From contig JAAAJB010000334.1 of NCBI GenBank assembly GCA_016098155.1, forward strand, positions 1-39,368: a DNA stretch of 39,368 nt. The letters run 5' to 3'. The notes under the pieces were generated by a model, which worked only from the letters and a program-made list of their open reading frames with translations, was not told the origin of the DNA and did not search any database. Positions 1-11,909 of the stretch are shown one piece after another. Position 1 is the stretch's first letter, and the number at the start of each line of letters is the position of its first letter. The DNA is from Actinomortierella ambigua. Its lineage: Eukaryota > Mortierellomycota > Mortierellomycetes > Mortierellales > Mortierellaceae. Position numbers and translations under genes: made by a program.

Positions 1-46
<46 letters not shown>
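1..46. repeat. (GA)n dinucleotide microsatellite at the window edge
   Basis: The first 46 bases are uninterrupted GA dinucleotides, followed by a broken GA tract to about base 58. The repeat is cut by the window edge, so its full length is unknown. It lies about 380 bases upstream of the lipase start codon. Confidence 0.97.
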
Positions 47-54
<8 letters not shown>

Positions 55-58
55 GGAG

Positions 59-429
59 ACTGGAAACACGAGGCGAGTGAAGCGTGGGCGTGTGTGTCTT
101 TTGCCATAACCCAAAACGGCGGCACCTTCCAAAGTCCCATCTTACTTCCACTATTGTCACCTCTTCTTCTTCTTCCCCCTCTTTTTTCTTACCCTCCCCC
201 CTCCTTCCCCACCATTCTTCTCCACTCCACCAACCTTCCCCTCTTTTTCCTATCCTTCCTTTCCCCACTCTCTGCACTACCCCACATTCCATTCCTGCAT
301 TCAATTCACCTACCTCCCCTCTCCTCCCCCTTTACATTCTCCACATTCTTTTTTTTTTTTGCTCGGCTCATTTCTTCCAAAATTGTCGGCATTAGGAAAA
401 CTACACACTCACCAACCTAAACCTCAGTC
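59..429 (+). promoter_or_regulatory. Pyrimidine-rich leader/promoter of the lipase gene
   Basis: From about 120 to 400 the plus strand is almost all C and T, with runs such as T11 near 350-360. It ends 30 bases before the ATG at 430. Such C/T-rich stretches are common just upstream of fungal start codons and often cover transcription start sites. Frames that stay open here are only Ser/Leu/Pro-rich products of the composition. No TATA box is evident. The promoter role is inferred from position. Confidence 0.5.
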
Positions 430-3400
430 ATGGAGGTCTCGACGACGCTTCTGCCGCATTCGATTGCGAGTCTCATCTCGACTGTCAGCCTCGGCGCACG
501 CGTGTCACTGAGGACCGCAGCCATCATTGTGGAGGCAAGTTTTGGACGGTGCGCGCTCTATCACTGATCATCTATCGACATCCAGCCAGATCTAACGTTC
601 CCCCAACGACCCAGCCTAACACTCATGCATGCATCTCTTTCAATTTCCCCCTCTGCTGCTGCTGCTGCCGATACCTATCCCAATTACTACCAACAGGGCC
701 TTCTGGAAACTCTACAGCATGGCACGAGTGCAACGCTCGGAATCAGTCGCCGATCCTTACTGGCTGCAATTTCCAGTGCAAAGATCCTCCACGTCCTCAA
801 AGGATCTGCAGGTCCAAAGTACGTGTCCACCTCACTCCCCAAAAGAGCCTCACGGTGTTATTCCCCTCTCATTATTTTTTTCTTCTTACCCTGCATGTTC
901 CCAGTCTCCCTCCTCCTCCCATCAGTCCCCCCTTGTTCTACTCTTTCTTTCCCACCCTACTTGCCCTTGCTTGCAATGTCCCCAATGTCTCCCACCCTTG
1001 TCCATCGGAATCCACCAAAGATGTTTTGCTCAGCAATACCTTCTTAACAGCGACCATTGTAGCACCATTTTTGTGTTGTGAGCACTGTAGTCCAGTGATG
1101 CAAACTGGCAAACTAAAAAAAAAAAAAAGAGGGTCCCCTCATCGCACTGCACCCCAACAAACAATCTTCTCACCTATCCATCTACTCCTCCCTCCATACA
1201 TGATCTTAGTGACGCATTCTCAGCCCTGCTTGACAAGTACACCAACCTCGGCGTCTATGTCATTCACCATTCATTTACTCTAGCAGAGCTGTTTACCATA
1301 GCCGGTCTTCAGCTTGCCTCTAATACCATTACTGTCGGGATTAAGGTATTTATATGTCCGTGTGCCCTTGCTTGATGTGGCGCACCATTCTTGTCATTGT
1401 CTGTCGTCTGTTGACAGTTGGGAGCAAAACATGTGTGAAATCAACTTTCACAAGTCTCTATAAAATACATGCGCGTTGAAGGAGAGGCGGGGAGAGAGAG
1501 GATGAGAAAAAAAAGGGGGGAGGGCAAGGACCAATGCGCGTTTATGGCACGCTGCCTTCTCAGGCATGTGGAGGAGGAAGAGAGGGGCTTAACAACTAGA
1601 CTACCATGACCTACCCATTTGGACATCCTGTGATACAATCAGGGGGGAAAAGGACTCGTGACAAAGTGCAATCTAAACACACACACACATCTCGTCAAGT
1701 TCACCTTAAGTGATATTCCTATATACCCTCCGAGATTATACACTAATATCAAATAATTTTGTCAAATATATAGGCCGCAGAGGAGTCAGTCAGGATTGTC
1801 GATGGCCTCTTTGGATCAACAGAGACATCGAGGGCATTGGCTGCAGTCGTGGGGCTGGTACGCAAGGAGATCTGCGACGATGATGACTTTGCGCTCGCCA
1901 AGGCTGGAAAAATGACCATCCTCGCCGCCATCACAAAGGCTCTGACAGTGTTTGCCTGTTTACAGGCAGCAACCCACAAACGGACCCAAAAGTCTGTGCG
2001 AATGCAACTGCTGTATGAGGGAGTCATCGCTGCCCAATCCAGAAAGAGTCACTTGTTGTCTATTGCTGGTCACACGGTCGACATGCGGAACGGAGAGAAC
2101 CATGCCCACAACCCTCACAGCGGCGTTGCCAACAGCTTCTATGACAGTGAAGATGATGATGACGACGACGATGGCGAGGACGAAGAAGAATACGACCCCA
2201 CGCTGCTCAAGGATTTGTCCAGCGTGTTGGAGACAGACCCAGTAGATGTGACACAGGACATGACGACAACTCAGATCGAACGGGTTCTGAGTGCCGATAT
2301 CCTTCAGGTGACCACAACACAGACTCTCACGACCACGACAACACAAACGTTTGTCCGCCCGGGTGCAGATCTTTCCTTGTTGGGAAAGCCTCTCCCGGCT
2401 GTCCAAGATGAAGGCGACACACTGAACCCCAGCAGCTTTCAAGGCGCGCTCGAAACCACATCGAGTACTCGAGGCGCAACCTCGTCCCTGTCTATTCGGG
2501 CACGGTCACATTCACGACGTGGCTCTGTGTCGTCTATTGCCTCGGTCGCAACAACCCTGACTCAGTATGCAACCACATCTATTGCTGCCATTCCACCAAT
2601 GACCCCCAACGATGACCGACATGAGAACCAGCATCATCGCACACCTTCGGCCGCGCGTGAATATACCCCAACCTCCAGCACGATCGCAGGCGAGGCGAAC
2701 CGTCAGGCATCCAACAACCTCCGTCTCATGTTCTCAACAGTCACCCGCAAATTCAAAAAGAATCAGAAGCTCCAGATGAACAGTGAGACGAAAGGACCGC
2801 ACGTCTTTGTTAGGACTCAGGAGCGTGAAATCCGCACCACTGAGGGCACAGAGAGCTTAGAGTGGTCAGAGGACGACACGGATTGGATTGAGGTCACAAA
2901 GTCAACCGAATCTTCGACGGTGGCTACGGATTCCATCACCTATGATGTCCCTTACGACCCACAACTTCAAACGAATGGCGGCACTAGCAAATCTTCCAGC
3001 GGCTTCAAACCGAGCAATGCAGGCTCTGGTCGCAACCTTGGCAAATCTTTGTTGTCAAAGATGAGCATGCAGCCTACCTTCCTCAAGAACGGGCGCAAGG
3101 GCACACGGCACCACCACCAGGATTCCATCCCTCAGATGACCATCACAGAAGTCGAGGAGCCCAAAAACGACTCGTCGTTATTTCTTGGAAAGGAGCCAAC
3201 CTTTGTCAATGGCGCATCCAAGCAGGCACCACCTGTGCCTGCAAAGGAATTTGGAACGACTCCGCCACCACTGCCACCCAAGGAACCCAAGGAGCCGCAC
3301 CCGGAAAATTTTCCTCGCGATCACCTTGTGCGCAACATCCAACGGTTCATGCGGTATGCCTCCGCCAGCTATGGACACAACTTTATGCGCATTCTTGGCA

Positions 3401-5241
3401 TTGGCCTCATCGGAGACACGGTTTACTCCCCGTACGGCGACCACCCAAACCACCATGCCTTTGCGGCACACACCAGTATTCCACTGGACTCGATCCTACT
3501 CTCGTCCTTCACCGACCCAGCCAACAAGGCATTTAACGCACCAAAGATGCACTCGTTGGTCCACTACCTGAACCTGGATCATTCGGCCAAATGTGTCGTC
3601 CTCACATGCCGCGGAACCTTGGGACTTTCGGACGTCTTGACAGACCTGTGTGCACACTATGATGATCTCGTGCTTCCAGCGCTGAACCCAGAGGGCAAGG
3701 GCGACAAGGATGCGTTCCGACCAGGAGCCAAGTACCAAGTACACGCCGGCATGCACGCCTCGGCACGGCTGTTGGCAAACGAGGGATCGACTGTTTTCAA
3801 GACGATTAAGAAGGCGCTGGAGCAGCATCCGGACTATGGCCTGGTGCTCTGTGGCCACAGTCTGGGAGCGGGCGTGGTAGGAATTTTGGCCGTACTGCTG
3901 TCGATGCTGAGCAAGGATTTTGAGGCCTACCTGGCGCGGTACGACGACGACGTCGAGACAGATGACGAGGCAGGCGACATTGGCGATGGACGCAAAATGT
4001 ACCGGACTTGTGGTCGTCAAGCCAAAAGGGGCAAACCCCGGGTTGTGTACCCAGAGCTAACGACGCCGTTTGTGACCTCGGTGGGGTCTGGCTTGCCACC
4101 AGGTCGGCCCATTCATTGCTACTCGTTTGCGTCGCCGTGTATCATGTCGCTCCCGTTGTCACGGTATTGCCGCGGCCTGGTCACAACAGTGGTGTACCAG
4201 TACGACATTGTACCGACCCTCAGCTTGGGTCTGCTCAGGGACTTTAAGAACGTGGCTGTGACGTTATACGAGGAGGGCCAGGTTGTCGAGGATATTGTCA
4301 AGCGACTCGTCATGGGCATCACGAGCAAGGAAAAACGCAACAATGACGCTCCTCATATGTCGACGGCCGATTACATGGCCTCGGCCACCTACACATCGCA
4401 GAGGTCCAAGGCTACGACAAAGACCACCACGGCCAGTAATGGAAACAGAGGCCATTCGACCTCGACCAATACGCATCTCTACTCGGAATACGATCGGTGG
4501 CAGCTGCAGGAGACCGAGGACAGCGACTGGTCGTGGTCGTTGATCAAGACGATGCGTGCCGACATGTCCTCGGAGAAGCTGTACCCACCAACCCCTGTGT
4601 ATCTGCTCGAGTCGATCACCACCACCATCCCAGGGGATGATGCCTCCAGCTCCGGTAGTAGCACTAATAGTAGCACCAGCAACAACTCCATGGCACTCAC
4701 CACGACCATCCCATCACCCATCCATCCACCTCCTTCGCCAAAGATGTCGGCTGTCAGCATGAACCCGTCATATTCAATGTCGAGCCCATCACTCTCCCCA
4801 CCTTCGTCCACACCTCCAGCGCGATCTCTGACCTCGATGGCATTTTCCACAGCGACCTCGGCGGCAGCGTCTCTTGCCAGCCACTTTTCGCCATTCCATC
4901 GCAGCACAACACCGACGCCAACGTCGTCGGCAACGAGCGGCTCGGCCAAGGACGAACCCAAGCGACCATCGACTCCACAACCACAAACGGGGCACGCGAA
5001 TGGAGCCACGACGAGACTGCACGAAAAGAAGAAGAATAGGCAGCAAAAGAAGAAGACGACGACAAAGGCGGATGGCGGCAAGGCTGGGCCAAAGAAGGCG
5101 TACAAGGTGACGATGCGACGGCTTGATCATGTAGAGGACCGGTTCAGCGAGATCCAGTTTGCACGGACCATGTTCACGGACCACTCGCCGGCAAACTATG
5201 AAGATTGTGTCGAGCGGTTGGCCCAGACTGTGTTTGGGTGA
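430..5241 (+). CDS. Class 3 lipase, sn-1 diacylglycerol lipase type (four exons)
   Basis: Exons 430-534, 697-818, 1210-1345 and 1774-5241 join in frame to about 1276 residues. The N-terminal ~150 residues (exons 1-3 and the start of 4) match the conserved helical leader of fungal DAG-lipase-like proteins, including a YVIHHSFTLAELF segment and an EESVRIVDGLFGS segment. Residues ~140-630 are low-complexity, Ser/Thr-rich, with an acidic Asp tract near 2151-2175. The lipase_3 core follows (about 640-950). GHSLGAG gives nucleophile Ser817, Asp932 (YDIVPTLS) is the likely acid, and His1258 (TDHSPANYE) the likely base. A long Ser/Pro/Thr insert separates Asp from His. Family members hydrolyse diacylglycerol at membranes; substrate here is inferred. 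Intron 1 is GC-AG (GAG|GCAAGT), introns 2 and 3 are GT-AG. The ATG at 430 is chosen because the resulting N-terminus fits the family. Confidence 0.9.
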
Positions 5242-6276
5242 ATTTTTTTTTGTCCACCCCCACCCCCACCTCCAAGTGTTCGATTAAAAAAAAAATACAA
5301 TTACAATAATGTCGATTTTCTTTTTTTTTTTTTTTTACGTTTCCTCAAGATATTTCCACCTCGTCCGACCTAGTTTTGATGGCACCATCCCCTAGTAGGG
5401 GAGCGCCCCTCCCCCGGTGTGTAAGCGAGCCTACAAGGTGGGTCCCCGCGGAGCCTACAAGGACTCAAGTTCTAGCTGCTCCTCTAGCTGCAATTTGAGT
5501 TCTTGTATTCCGCACGGGCTCATCTTGTAAGCTCGCTTATACACCGGGGAACCGCTTCCCCAGTCTTAATGGTGGCATCAAAACCAAGTCAGTGAGGTGG
5601 AGGGTGAGAAAAAAAAAAGCGGACTGTGAATACCTAGCAAAACGATTTAAAAAAAAAAGAAGTTGAGAGGTCGTGCTTGTCTCTTGAGCCCACTGACCAC
5701 TGACCACTACACTTTTTTTATTTTTTAAACTCCCAGTAGGCTTTAGTGTAATTAGTTGTCCTATCTCTCGCAAGTAGGTTGCCAAGCACAGGCGAGATCC
5801 ACCTTAACGCCCCGATTCCACCAGCTCAATATGCACCCGTTCTCGAGCACGCTGTGCTTGCTTTGAAAATATACTACTGTTGGGCTCATCAGCGAATGCG
5901 TCGCGCAATATCCCCATTGAGCGGTGTATATACCTCCCCTTCACGCGCATGCTCATGCTCTCTAGCTATCTCCACGCGCTGCAATTTTCGTGACACTCTC
6001 TCCGCTCTCTATCATGCACGCGTACGTACCCCTCACTATCACTCCTGGGCGACAACCAAGACCATGATAAGAGACAGATACCATCATGCATAGGATGGAT
6101 ATGTCAACTGAGGATGCCTGAGGGGTGTGTGTGCACAGAGCCATGAGGACCTCTAAGACTACCTCTGAACAAGAAGAAAAAAAAATCTTTAAAAGCTTGC
6201 CGTCTCCCTCTCACTTCCCCTCTTCATCACCATCTGCCTTTTCTTTCACATCCACACATCCACGCACTCACACACC
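5242..6276. other. Intergenic spacer: lipase 3' region, foldback element, Hsp70-like promoter
   Basis: No gene is supported between the lipase stop and the Hsp70-like start. The first ~100 bases hold A/T homopolymers likely in the lipase 3' UTR. The palindromic element at 5371-5586 is listed separately. A short tandem (ctgacca twice) lies at about 5693-5706. The last ~110 bases before 6277 are C/T-rich and probably form the promoter and leader of the next gene. Confidence 0.6.
5371..5586. mobile_element. Foldback (MITE-like) palindromic element, ~216 bp
   Basis: The left arm starts TAGTTTTGATGGCACCAT and the reverse complement of the right arm starts TGGTTTTGATGCCACCAT. The match continues inward through CCCCGGTGT(G/A)TAAGCGAGC(C/T)TACAAG to near the centre at about 5479, so almost the whole element can fold into one imperfect hairpin, roughly 80% paired by eye. 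A direct repeat GAGCCTACAAGG occurs at 5427-5438 and 5451-5462. No coding capacity and no clear target-site duplication were seen. A non-autonomous transposon relic is the likeliest reading; a structured RNA is an alternative. Confidence 0.6.
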
Positions 6277-7901
6277 ATGGATCAAGTTTTCTCTGGAGCG
6301 ATTGGCATCCATTTCGGGTACGCTCTCCCCTCCCTGCCTTTACTCCTCATAATTATGTTTCAATTTACTGTAACAGAAGACACCCGTGTCATCACGAGAC
6401 ACGTACCTGTGGGCAAACCTGAGGCTATTCCGAGACTCTTAGCGCCGATGAGTATATTCTCGACAACCTTTGCAAAGAAGGAGATCGGGGACCCGAAGAG
6501 GATATATGAGAGATTGTCCAAGGGAGGACGTAAGGAAATAGGAGACCCTAAAAAAAACAAAAATTCTCACGCTGGCTTTGTTCATTTCATCTGTGCCCTA
6601 CAATTTTTTTTTTTTTTAGAAACACCACCGCCTCTGTGGCCGTCTGGGACCAAGGTACTGCCAAGGTCTTGCACTGCGAGGACGAAGGCCCGACTCTCCC
6701 CGTCTGTGTGGAGTTCAAAGGCAACAACTGCACCGTGGGCGAAAGAGCCAAGCAACAAAGCTACGTTGGCACGCCCTTTGTTGTCTACGATCTCATGTAT
6801 CTCCTCGGCCGACCCTTCAACGATCCAGAGATTCAGGCCCGACGGAAGAGGCTCTGGGGATTCAAGGTCATCGAGAAAGACACCCAGCCTCGCGTGAAGG
6901 TGACCCAGCCCGACACTGGCAAGACTGATCTTTACTCGCCACAGCAGGTGGCGGCCAAGGTGATCTCCCAGCTGAAGAAGACTGCCGAGGCCCATCTCAA
7001 AAAGAAGGTCGACAAGGTCGTTCTGTCGGCCCCCCTCAGCTGTGATCCCGCCCAGCGCCAGGCCATGAAGGAGGCCGCCGAGATTGCGGGATTCAAGGTC
7101 GTAGAGTTTATCGATGAGCCCGTGGCGGCAGCCATCACCTACGTTGAAGGCCAAAAGAAGGGCAAGGATGACAAGGAGGACATGGAGATGGAGGGCATGG
7201 CGGACGAAGGGGAGGAACGGGTCTTGGTCTTCCGTTTGGGTGGCAAGACCTGTGAGGCGACGATTGTGTCACTGCCGAGCCGCCGCCGCCGCCACCCCCA
7301 CCAGCAAGGACCACCCTCATCACCCAAGGTGATTGCCAGCGTGGGCGATAGCCATCTGGGAGGCGACAATTTTTCCAAGGTGCTGTACGAGTCCTCGCGG
7401 GACGAGGTGCAGCAGCGACAAGGGCTCGACGTCAACCGAGCGGATGGGTTCACGCAAGGGATGTTTGTGTCGACGGCGGAGCGGGCCAAGATCAACCTGT
7501 CGCGGCTGAACGAGGCCGTGTTTGCGATCTCGGCCTTTGTTTCGCCGATCCACCACTCTGGGGCGGTGCCGCGGGCCCGCTTTGAGGCGCTCTCGTCCGT
7601 TTTGCGCAATCGCATCGGACTGCTCGTCGACCAGGTCTTCCAGGACGCGGGTCTGGCCAGGGACTCGATGACCAGGGTCATTCTGGTGGGCGGCTCGAGT
7701 CGCATCCCCATGATCCGTGCCATGCTCCAGAGGATGTTCAAGAACAGGCCGCTCGAGAACGCGGACACCCCGAAGAGCTTTGACCCTTTTGAGAGGCAAG
7801 ACACGACGAACAAGGCGCTCCACCCGGATGAGGTGTTGGCCATGGGTGCTGCTTATCAGGCCTATGCTATCTATGGCAACTCGAGCGGCAAAGAGGAGTG
7901 A
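6277..7901 (+). CDS. HSPA14: HSPA14-like Hsp70 (ATPase domain only)
   Basis: Exons 6277-6317 and 6620-7901 join (phase 2, GT...AG) to 440 residues. The N-terminus reads AIGIHFGNTTASVAV: the usual Asp of the Hsp70 phosphate-1 motif is His, as I recall for human HSPA14. The phosphate-2 motif is VFRLGG, close to VFKLGG in HSPA14, and VLVGGSSRIP (adenosine motif) is intact. Members of the HSPA14/Ssz1 branch act with J-proteins at the ribosome; that role is inferred. The protein ends shortly after the ATPase domain, with no substrate-binding domain, whereas human HSPA14 is about 509 residues. Two insertions are unusual: an acidic Met/Glu-rich loop near 7184-7215 and an Arg/His/Pro-rich loop near 7276-7323. 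Ssz1 is the main alternative assignment. Confidence 0.8.
6318..6619 (+). other. Intron 1 of the Hsp70-like gene, open in the upstream frame
   Basis: The 302-base intron (GTACGC...TTTAG) has no stop in the frame of exon 1; reading through stays open to 6897 but enters exon 2 in the wrong frame. It contains an imperfect ~21-base direct repeat (about 6478-6498 and 6533-6553) that would encode KEIGDPK twice. The spliced product fits the family, so this is treated as intron. Confidence 0.7.
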
Positions 7902-8353
7902 TAGGAGGGGAGCAAATGGGCATGAAGATCCCTACCCCTACCACTTCCATGATTAGTGAAATGACTTTGAGCGTGCACTTCCTGCAAGCGAACCGCCGTC
8001 CCCCCTTTTCATCATTCCGTTCCCCCTGCTTTGCACACCTTCTTTTTCTTTATAGCGAGCTATCCATGCACTGTCAACTGCCCAAAAAAAAAATAACATA
8101 CACGTATTCAACGAGTTTGTGAAAACCATCCTAGAAATATGTCATCGTTTCCCTAGTAACCAGGCTACGAATGTATCAGAATATATTGAAGCAAGACAAA
8201 AAAAGGGTGGGGGAGGGGGCGGAGTACTAATTACAAAGCGCAAAGCAATGATATTGAGACCTGCTCAATTTTCTGCTTTTGCATCACGGAAGGGTAGGAT
8301 AGGGGGAGGAGGAGGTAGGAGGACTCTAATTCCACTTTTCAATTTTTTTTTTT
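7902..8353. other. Convergent intergenic spacer
   Basis: This spacer separates the 3' ends of the Hsp70-like gene and the double-psi beta-barrel gene. It is A/T- and G-homopolymer-rich (A9 near 8083, G-rich near 8205-8222 and 8299-8322, T13 near 8344-8356). No gene, repeat family or RNA gene was recognised. It probably holds both 3' UTRs. Confidence 0.6.
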
Positions 8354-9763
8354 TTACACATAGTTCCAGACGATATCGAGGACACCATCAGGCAGGTTAC
8401 CGATCTGCTTGAAAGCCGACGGGCTCAGGTCGAGCGAGCCATAGGCACATCCACTGCTGGGGCACTTGTCAAGGATGCGTCCGGTAACGGTCTTGTTGTT
8501 TTTGATGTTGGTGACCCGGACCTGCTTGTTGCAGACCGGGTTGTCGTTCGAGGCCGAACCCATCTGTGCAGCGTTCAGCGCCACGATATCATCGCCCTCG
8601 TTCCATGGCACACCGCACGCGCCAAAGTTGCCCTGGAACCACGTGGCCTTGCCCTCGTATGTTGTTGACGCGTTGGAGGAGGAGGAAGGTGCTGCTGTTG
8701 TTTCGACCGTCGTAGTCGAGTTGGACTTGGCTTTGGGCGTGGTGGTAGCCGTGGACTCCACCTCTGGCGTAACAACAGGCTCGGTAGGTTGGATGCTGAC
8801 GGTGGCAGTCTTGGTGCCGCTGCGCTTGGCCTTGGGCGTGGCCGTGGACTCGACAACCACAGACGAATCAGCAGACTCGGTAGGTTGGATGCTCACGGTG
8901 GCAGTCTTGGAACCGCTGCGCTTGGCCTTGGACGTAGTGGCCGTGGACTCAATCACCAGCGAATCAATAGACACGGTAGGTTGGATGCTAACGGTGGCAG
9001 TCTTGGTGGCGTTGCGCTTGGCTTTGGGCGTGGCCGTGTTCTCGACAACCACAGACTCGATAGGCTGGATGCCAATGGTGGCAGTCTGGGTGCCGTTGCG
9101 CTTGGGAAGAGATGTAGCAACAGACTCAACGACCTCGGTAGGGAAAGCATCGGTACCATTGGTCGTGGTACCGTTGAGTTCAACAATGGGCGCAGAGGGT
9201 GGTTCGACTTCAGGCAGGTCAACAGCCTCGGTAGGAATGGTGCCAGCAGAGGTGATGGTGGCAGTTGCGTTGGGTTTGTTGGCGGCGGCGGTCGACTCAA
9301 CCCCGGGCAGGTAGGCAGCCTCGGTAGGGAGGATGCCAACACTGGGAGTCGCGTTATCGTCGAGTTCGATAAGGGGTGCAGAGATATGCTCGCCCTCAGG
9401 TAGATCAGCCGCCTCGGTAGGAGTGGTGCCAACAGAAGTAATGGTGGCAGTAGCGTTGCGCTTATTGGCGGCGGTCGACTCGACTTCAGGCAGGTAGGCA
9501 GCCTCGGTAGGGATGGTGTCAGCAGAGGCTGTTGTGGTTGCATTGCGCTTGGTGGCGGTGGTGGCGGCGGCGGATTCGGCTTCGGTGAGGTAGGCAGCCT
9601 TGGTAGGACGCACACTAGCAGAAATGGTTGTGGTTGAGTTGAAATCGTTGACAGGTTGGACAGCAGGCTCGCCAGAAGGCTCAGCCGAGCGAACAGGAGC
9701 TGCGCTGGAGAGCGAAGCGATAGCCACGGTGGCGAGAAGGAAGATCGAGGTGAGCTTGGTCAT
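8354..9763 (-). CDS. Secreted repeat-rich protein with C-terminal RlpA-like double-psi beta-barrel
   Basis: A single exon of 469 residues starts at the ATG at 9763; a longer frame would need TTG. Residues ~1-22 form a signal peptide (MTKLTSIFLLATVAIASLSS then AAP). Residues ~30-360 are Thr/Ala/Ser/Val-rich repeats in two classes: IPTEAAYLPEVEST-like units with NATATI linkers, and four or five KRxxTKTATVSIQPTE-like units of roughly 30-36 residues. The last ~100 residues begin YEGKATWFQGNFGACG and include DKCPSSGCAYGSLDLS and a terminal IVWNYV, the Cys-rich double-psi beta-barrel of fungal expansin-like/RlpA-like proteins. Such proteins are secreted and some bind or loosen cell-wall polysaccharide; catalytic activity cannot be claimed. 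NAT/NGT sequons and high Thr content suggest heavy glycosylation. Confidence 0.88.
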   Translation of the reverse strand: MTKLTSIFLLATVAIASLSSAAPVRSAEPSGEPAVQPVNDFNSTTTISASVRPTKAAYLTEAESAAATTATKRNATTTASADTIPTEAAYLPEVESTAANKRNATATITSVGTTPTEAADLPEGEHISAPLIELDDNATPSVGILPTEAAYLPGVESTAAANKPNATATITSAGTIPTEAVDLPEVEPPSAPIVELNGTTTNGTDAFPTEVVESVATSLPKRNGTQTATIGIQPIESVVVENTATPKAKRNATKTATVSIQPTVSIDSLVIESTATTSKAKRSGSKTATVSIQPTESADSSVVVESTATPKAKRSGTKTATVSIQPTEPVVTPEVESTATTTPKAKSNSTTTVETTAAPSSSSNASTTYEGKATWFQGNFGACGVPWNEGDDIVALNAAQMGSASNDNPVCNKQVRVTNIKNNKTVTGRILDKCPSSGCAYGSLDLSPSAFKQIGNLPDGVLDIVWNYV

Positions 9764-9853
9764 CTTTGGATGCAAATTGTATGTAGTAAGATGATTTGGA
9801 TCGTTCGATCTTGGACATGGATTTCACTTTGGAAAGGCCTTGGGGGGAGGGGC

Positions 9854-9860
9854 ATTTATA
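9854..9860 (-). promoter_or_regulatory. TATA box of the double-psi beta-barrel gene
   Basis: On the minus strand the sequence TATAAAT lies about 91 bases upstream of the ATG at 9763, a reasonable distance for a fungal TATA box. No competing TATA element was seen nearer to the start. Function is inferred from position. Confidence 0.45.
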
Positions 9861-10824
9861 TGGAGGATCGACCTTCGACTGATAGGACCATGTCGTGCGA
9901 GGTCCCAGACGAGAATTCTGGGGTCAGACCTAAAGACAGATGCTGCTGAAAGACCTAATTTAGGAAGTCTGTACCTTGCAGCAGATGGGCGGGCGAGGTT
10001 TTCCGGCTCTTTTCTCAGGGTCTTAGGGCTATTGGACGGTGCTCTCGCTGCCCTCTGTTTGGTTTTGCGGAGATTGCGCGAATCGATTGGCTTAAGATTG
10101 TAACATCGCCAGCGCGGTTTTGGCAGGTGGACCAGGGGATGCGTATTGACCTGAAACCCGCCCTTAACGAGTGGGCTGAATGTGCCCCAGCTCACTCATG
10201 TGCCTGTATTGTATCTTCTATCCGTTTTGCCGAACAGGGGCACCCTGATTGACAACAAACGACGCCCATTCGCAGACACAACTCTACTCTTATTTGGTAG
10301 ACTAAAAGATATTAGTCAGGGCGCTCCACCTCTCCGAAACAGCCAACCGTATGTCTGTGCTCATCCCTGGCGCGCAGTACTATACTACATGCAATGCCAA
10401 GAGATAGTACTCGTTGCATCACCGCTATTGGACCTGTAGAGATAATTCAGGCCCCATAGCCTTGGGCTTGTGTTTGGTACAGGGCGGTACGGCAGCAGCA
10501 CGGTGTTCAGAATAGCTAGGTAGAGTGTCATGCGCCGTTGAATATTGGATCAGACAGTCAGGGGCTCTAAATTTGCCACCAACCTCAACACACTCAACGA
10601 TTCCCAGGAACACTATTGTAACATCCTTTCTCAAGACACAGTGCGTAGAGGCTTTCCGACAATTCACATGGTTGCTTTTTATTTCAAGTCATGTCAAACT
10701 GCTGCATGAGATTTGTTTTCTTACAAGAATGAGCCAGCCACTCAACCCCTGTACAAAACTAGAAAAGTAATGAAAGGAGCCAAGACACACCGGCCAAGTG
10801 TATCGCAAAAGGAGCGCACAACCT
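9861..10824. other. Intergenic spacer between the beta-barrel gene and RPS5
   Basis: This stretch carries the upstream region of the beta-barrel gene and the 3' flank of RPS5. A short frame at 10182-10439 (85 codons) resembles no family known to me and has no supporting signal. No repeat or RNA gene was recognised. Confidence 0.5.

Positions 10825-11909
<1,085 letters not shown>

Noticed and set aside
84..420. Two overlapping Ser/Pro/Leu-rich frames before the lipase
   Set aside because: They only reflect the C/T-rich leader and have no conserved features.
7139..7843. Minus-strand open frame (234 codons) opposite the Hsp70-like gene
   Set aside because: It is a shadow of a GC-rich coding exon whose sense frame is clearly conserved Hsp70.
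8466..9314. Long plus-strand open frame (282 codons) opposite the beta-barrel gene
   Set aside because: It is a mirror of the tandem repeats in the minus-strand gene, has Val/Leu/Asp low complexity and no signal or domain.
10182..10439. 85-codon plus-strand frame between the beta-barrel gene and RPS5
   Set aside because: It is short, with no recognisable family, splice context or codon signal.
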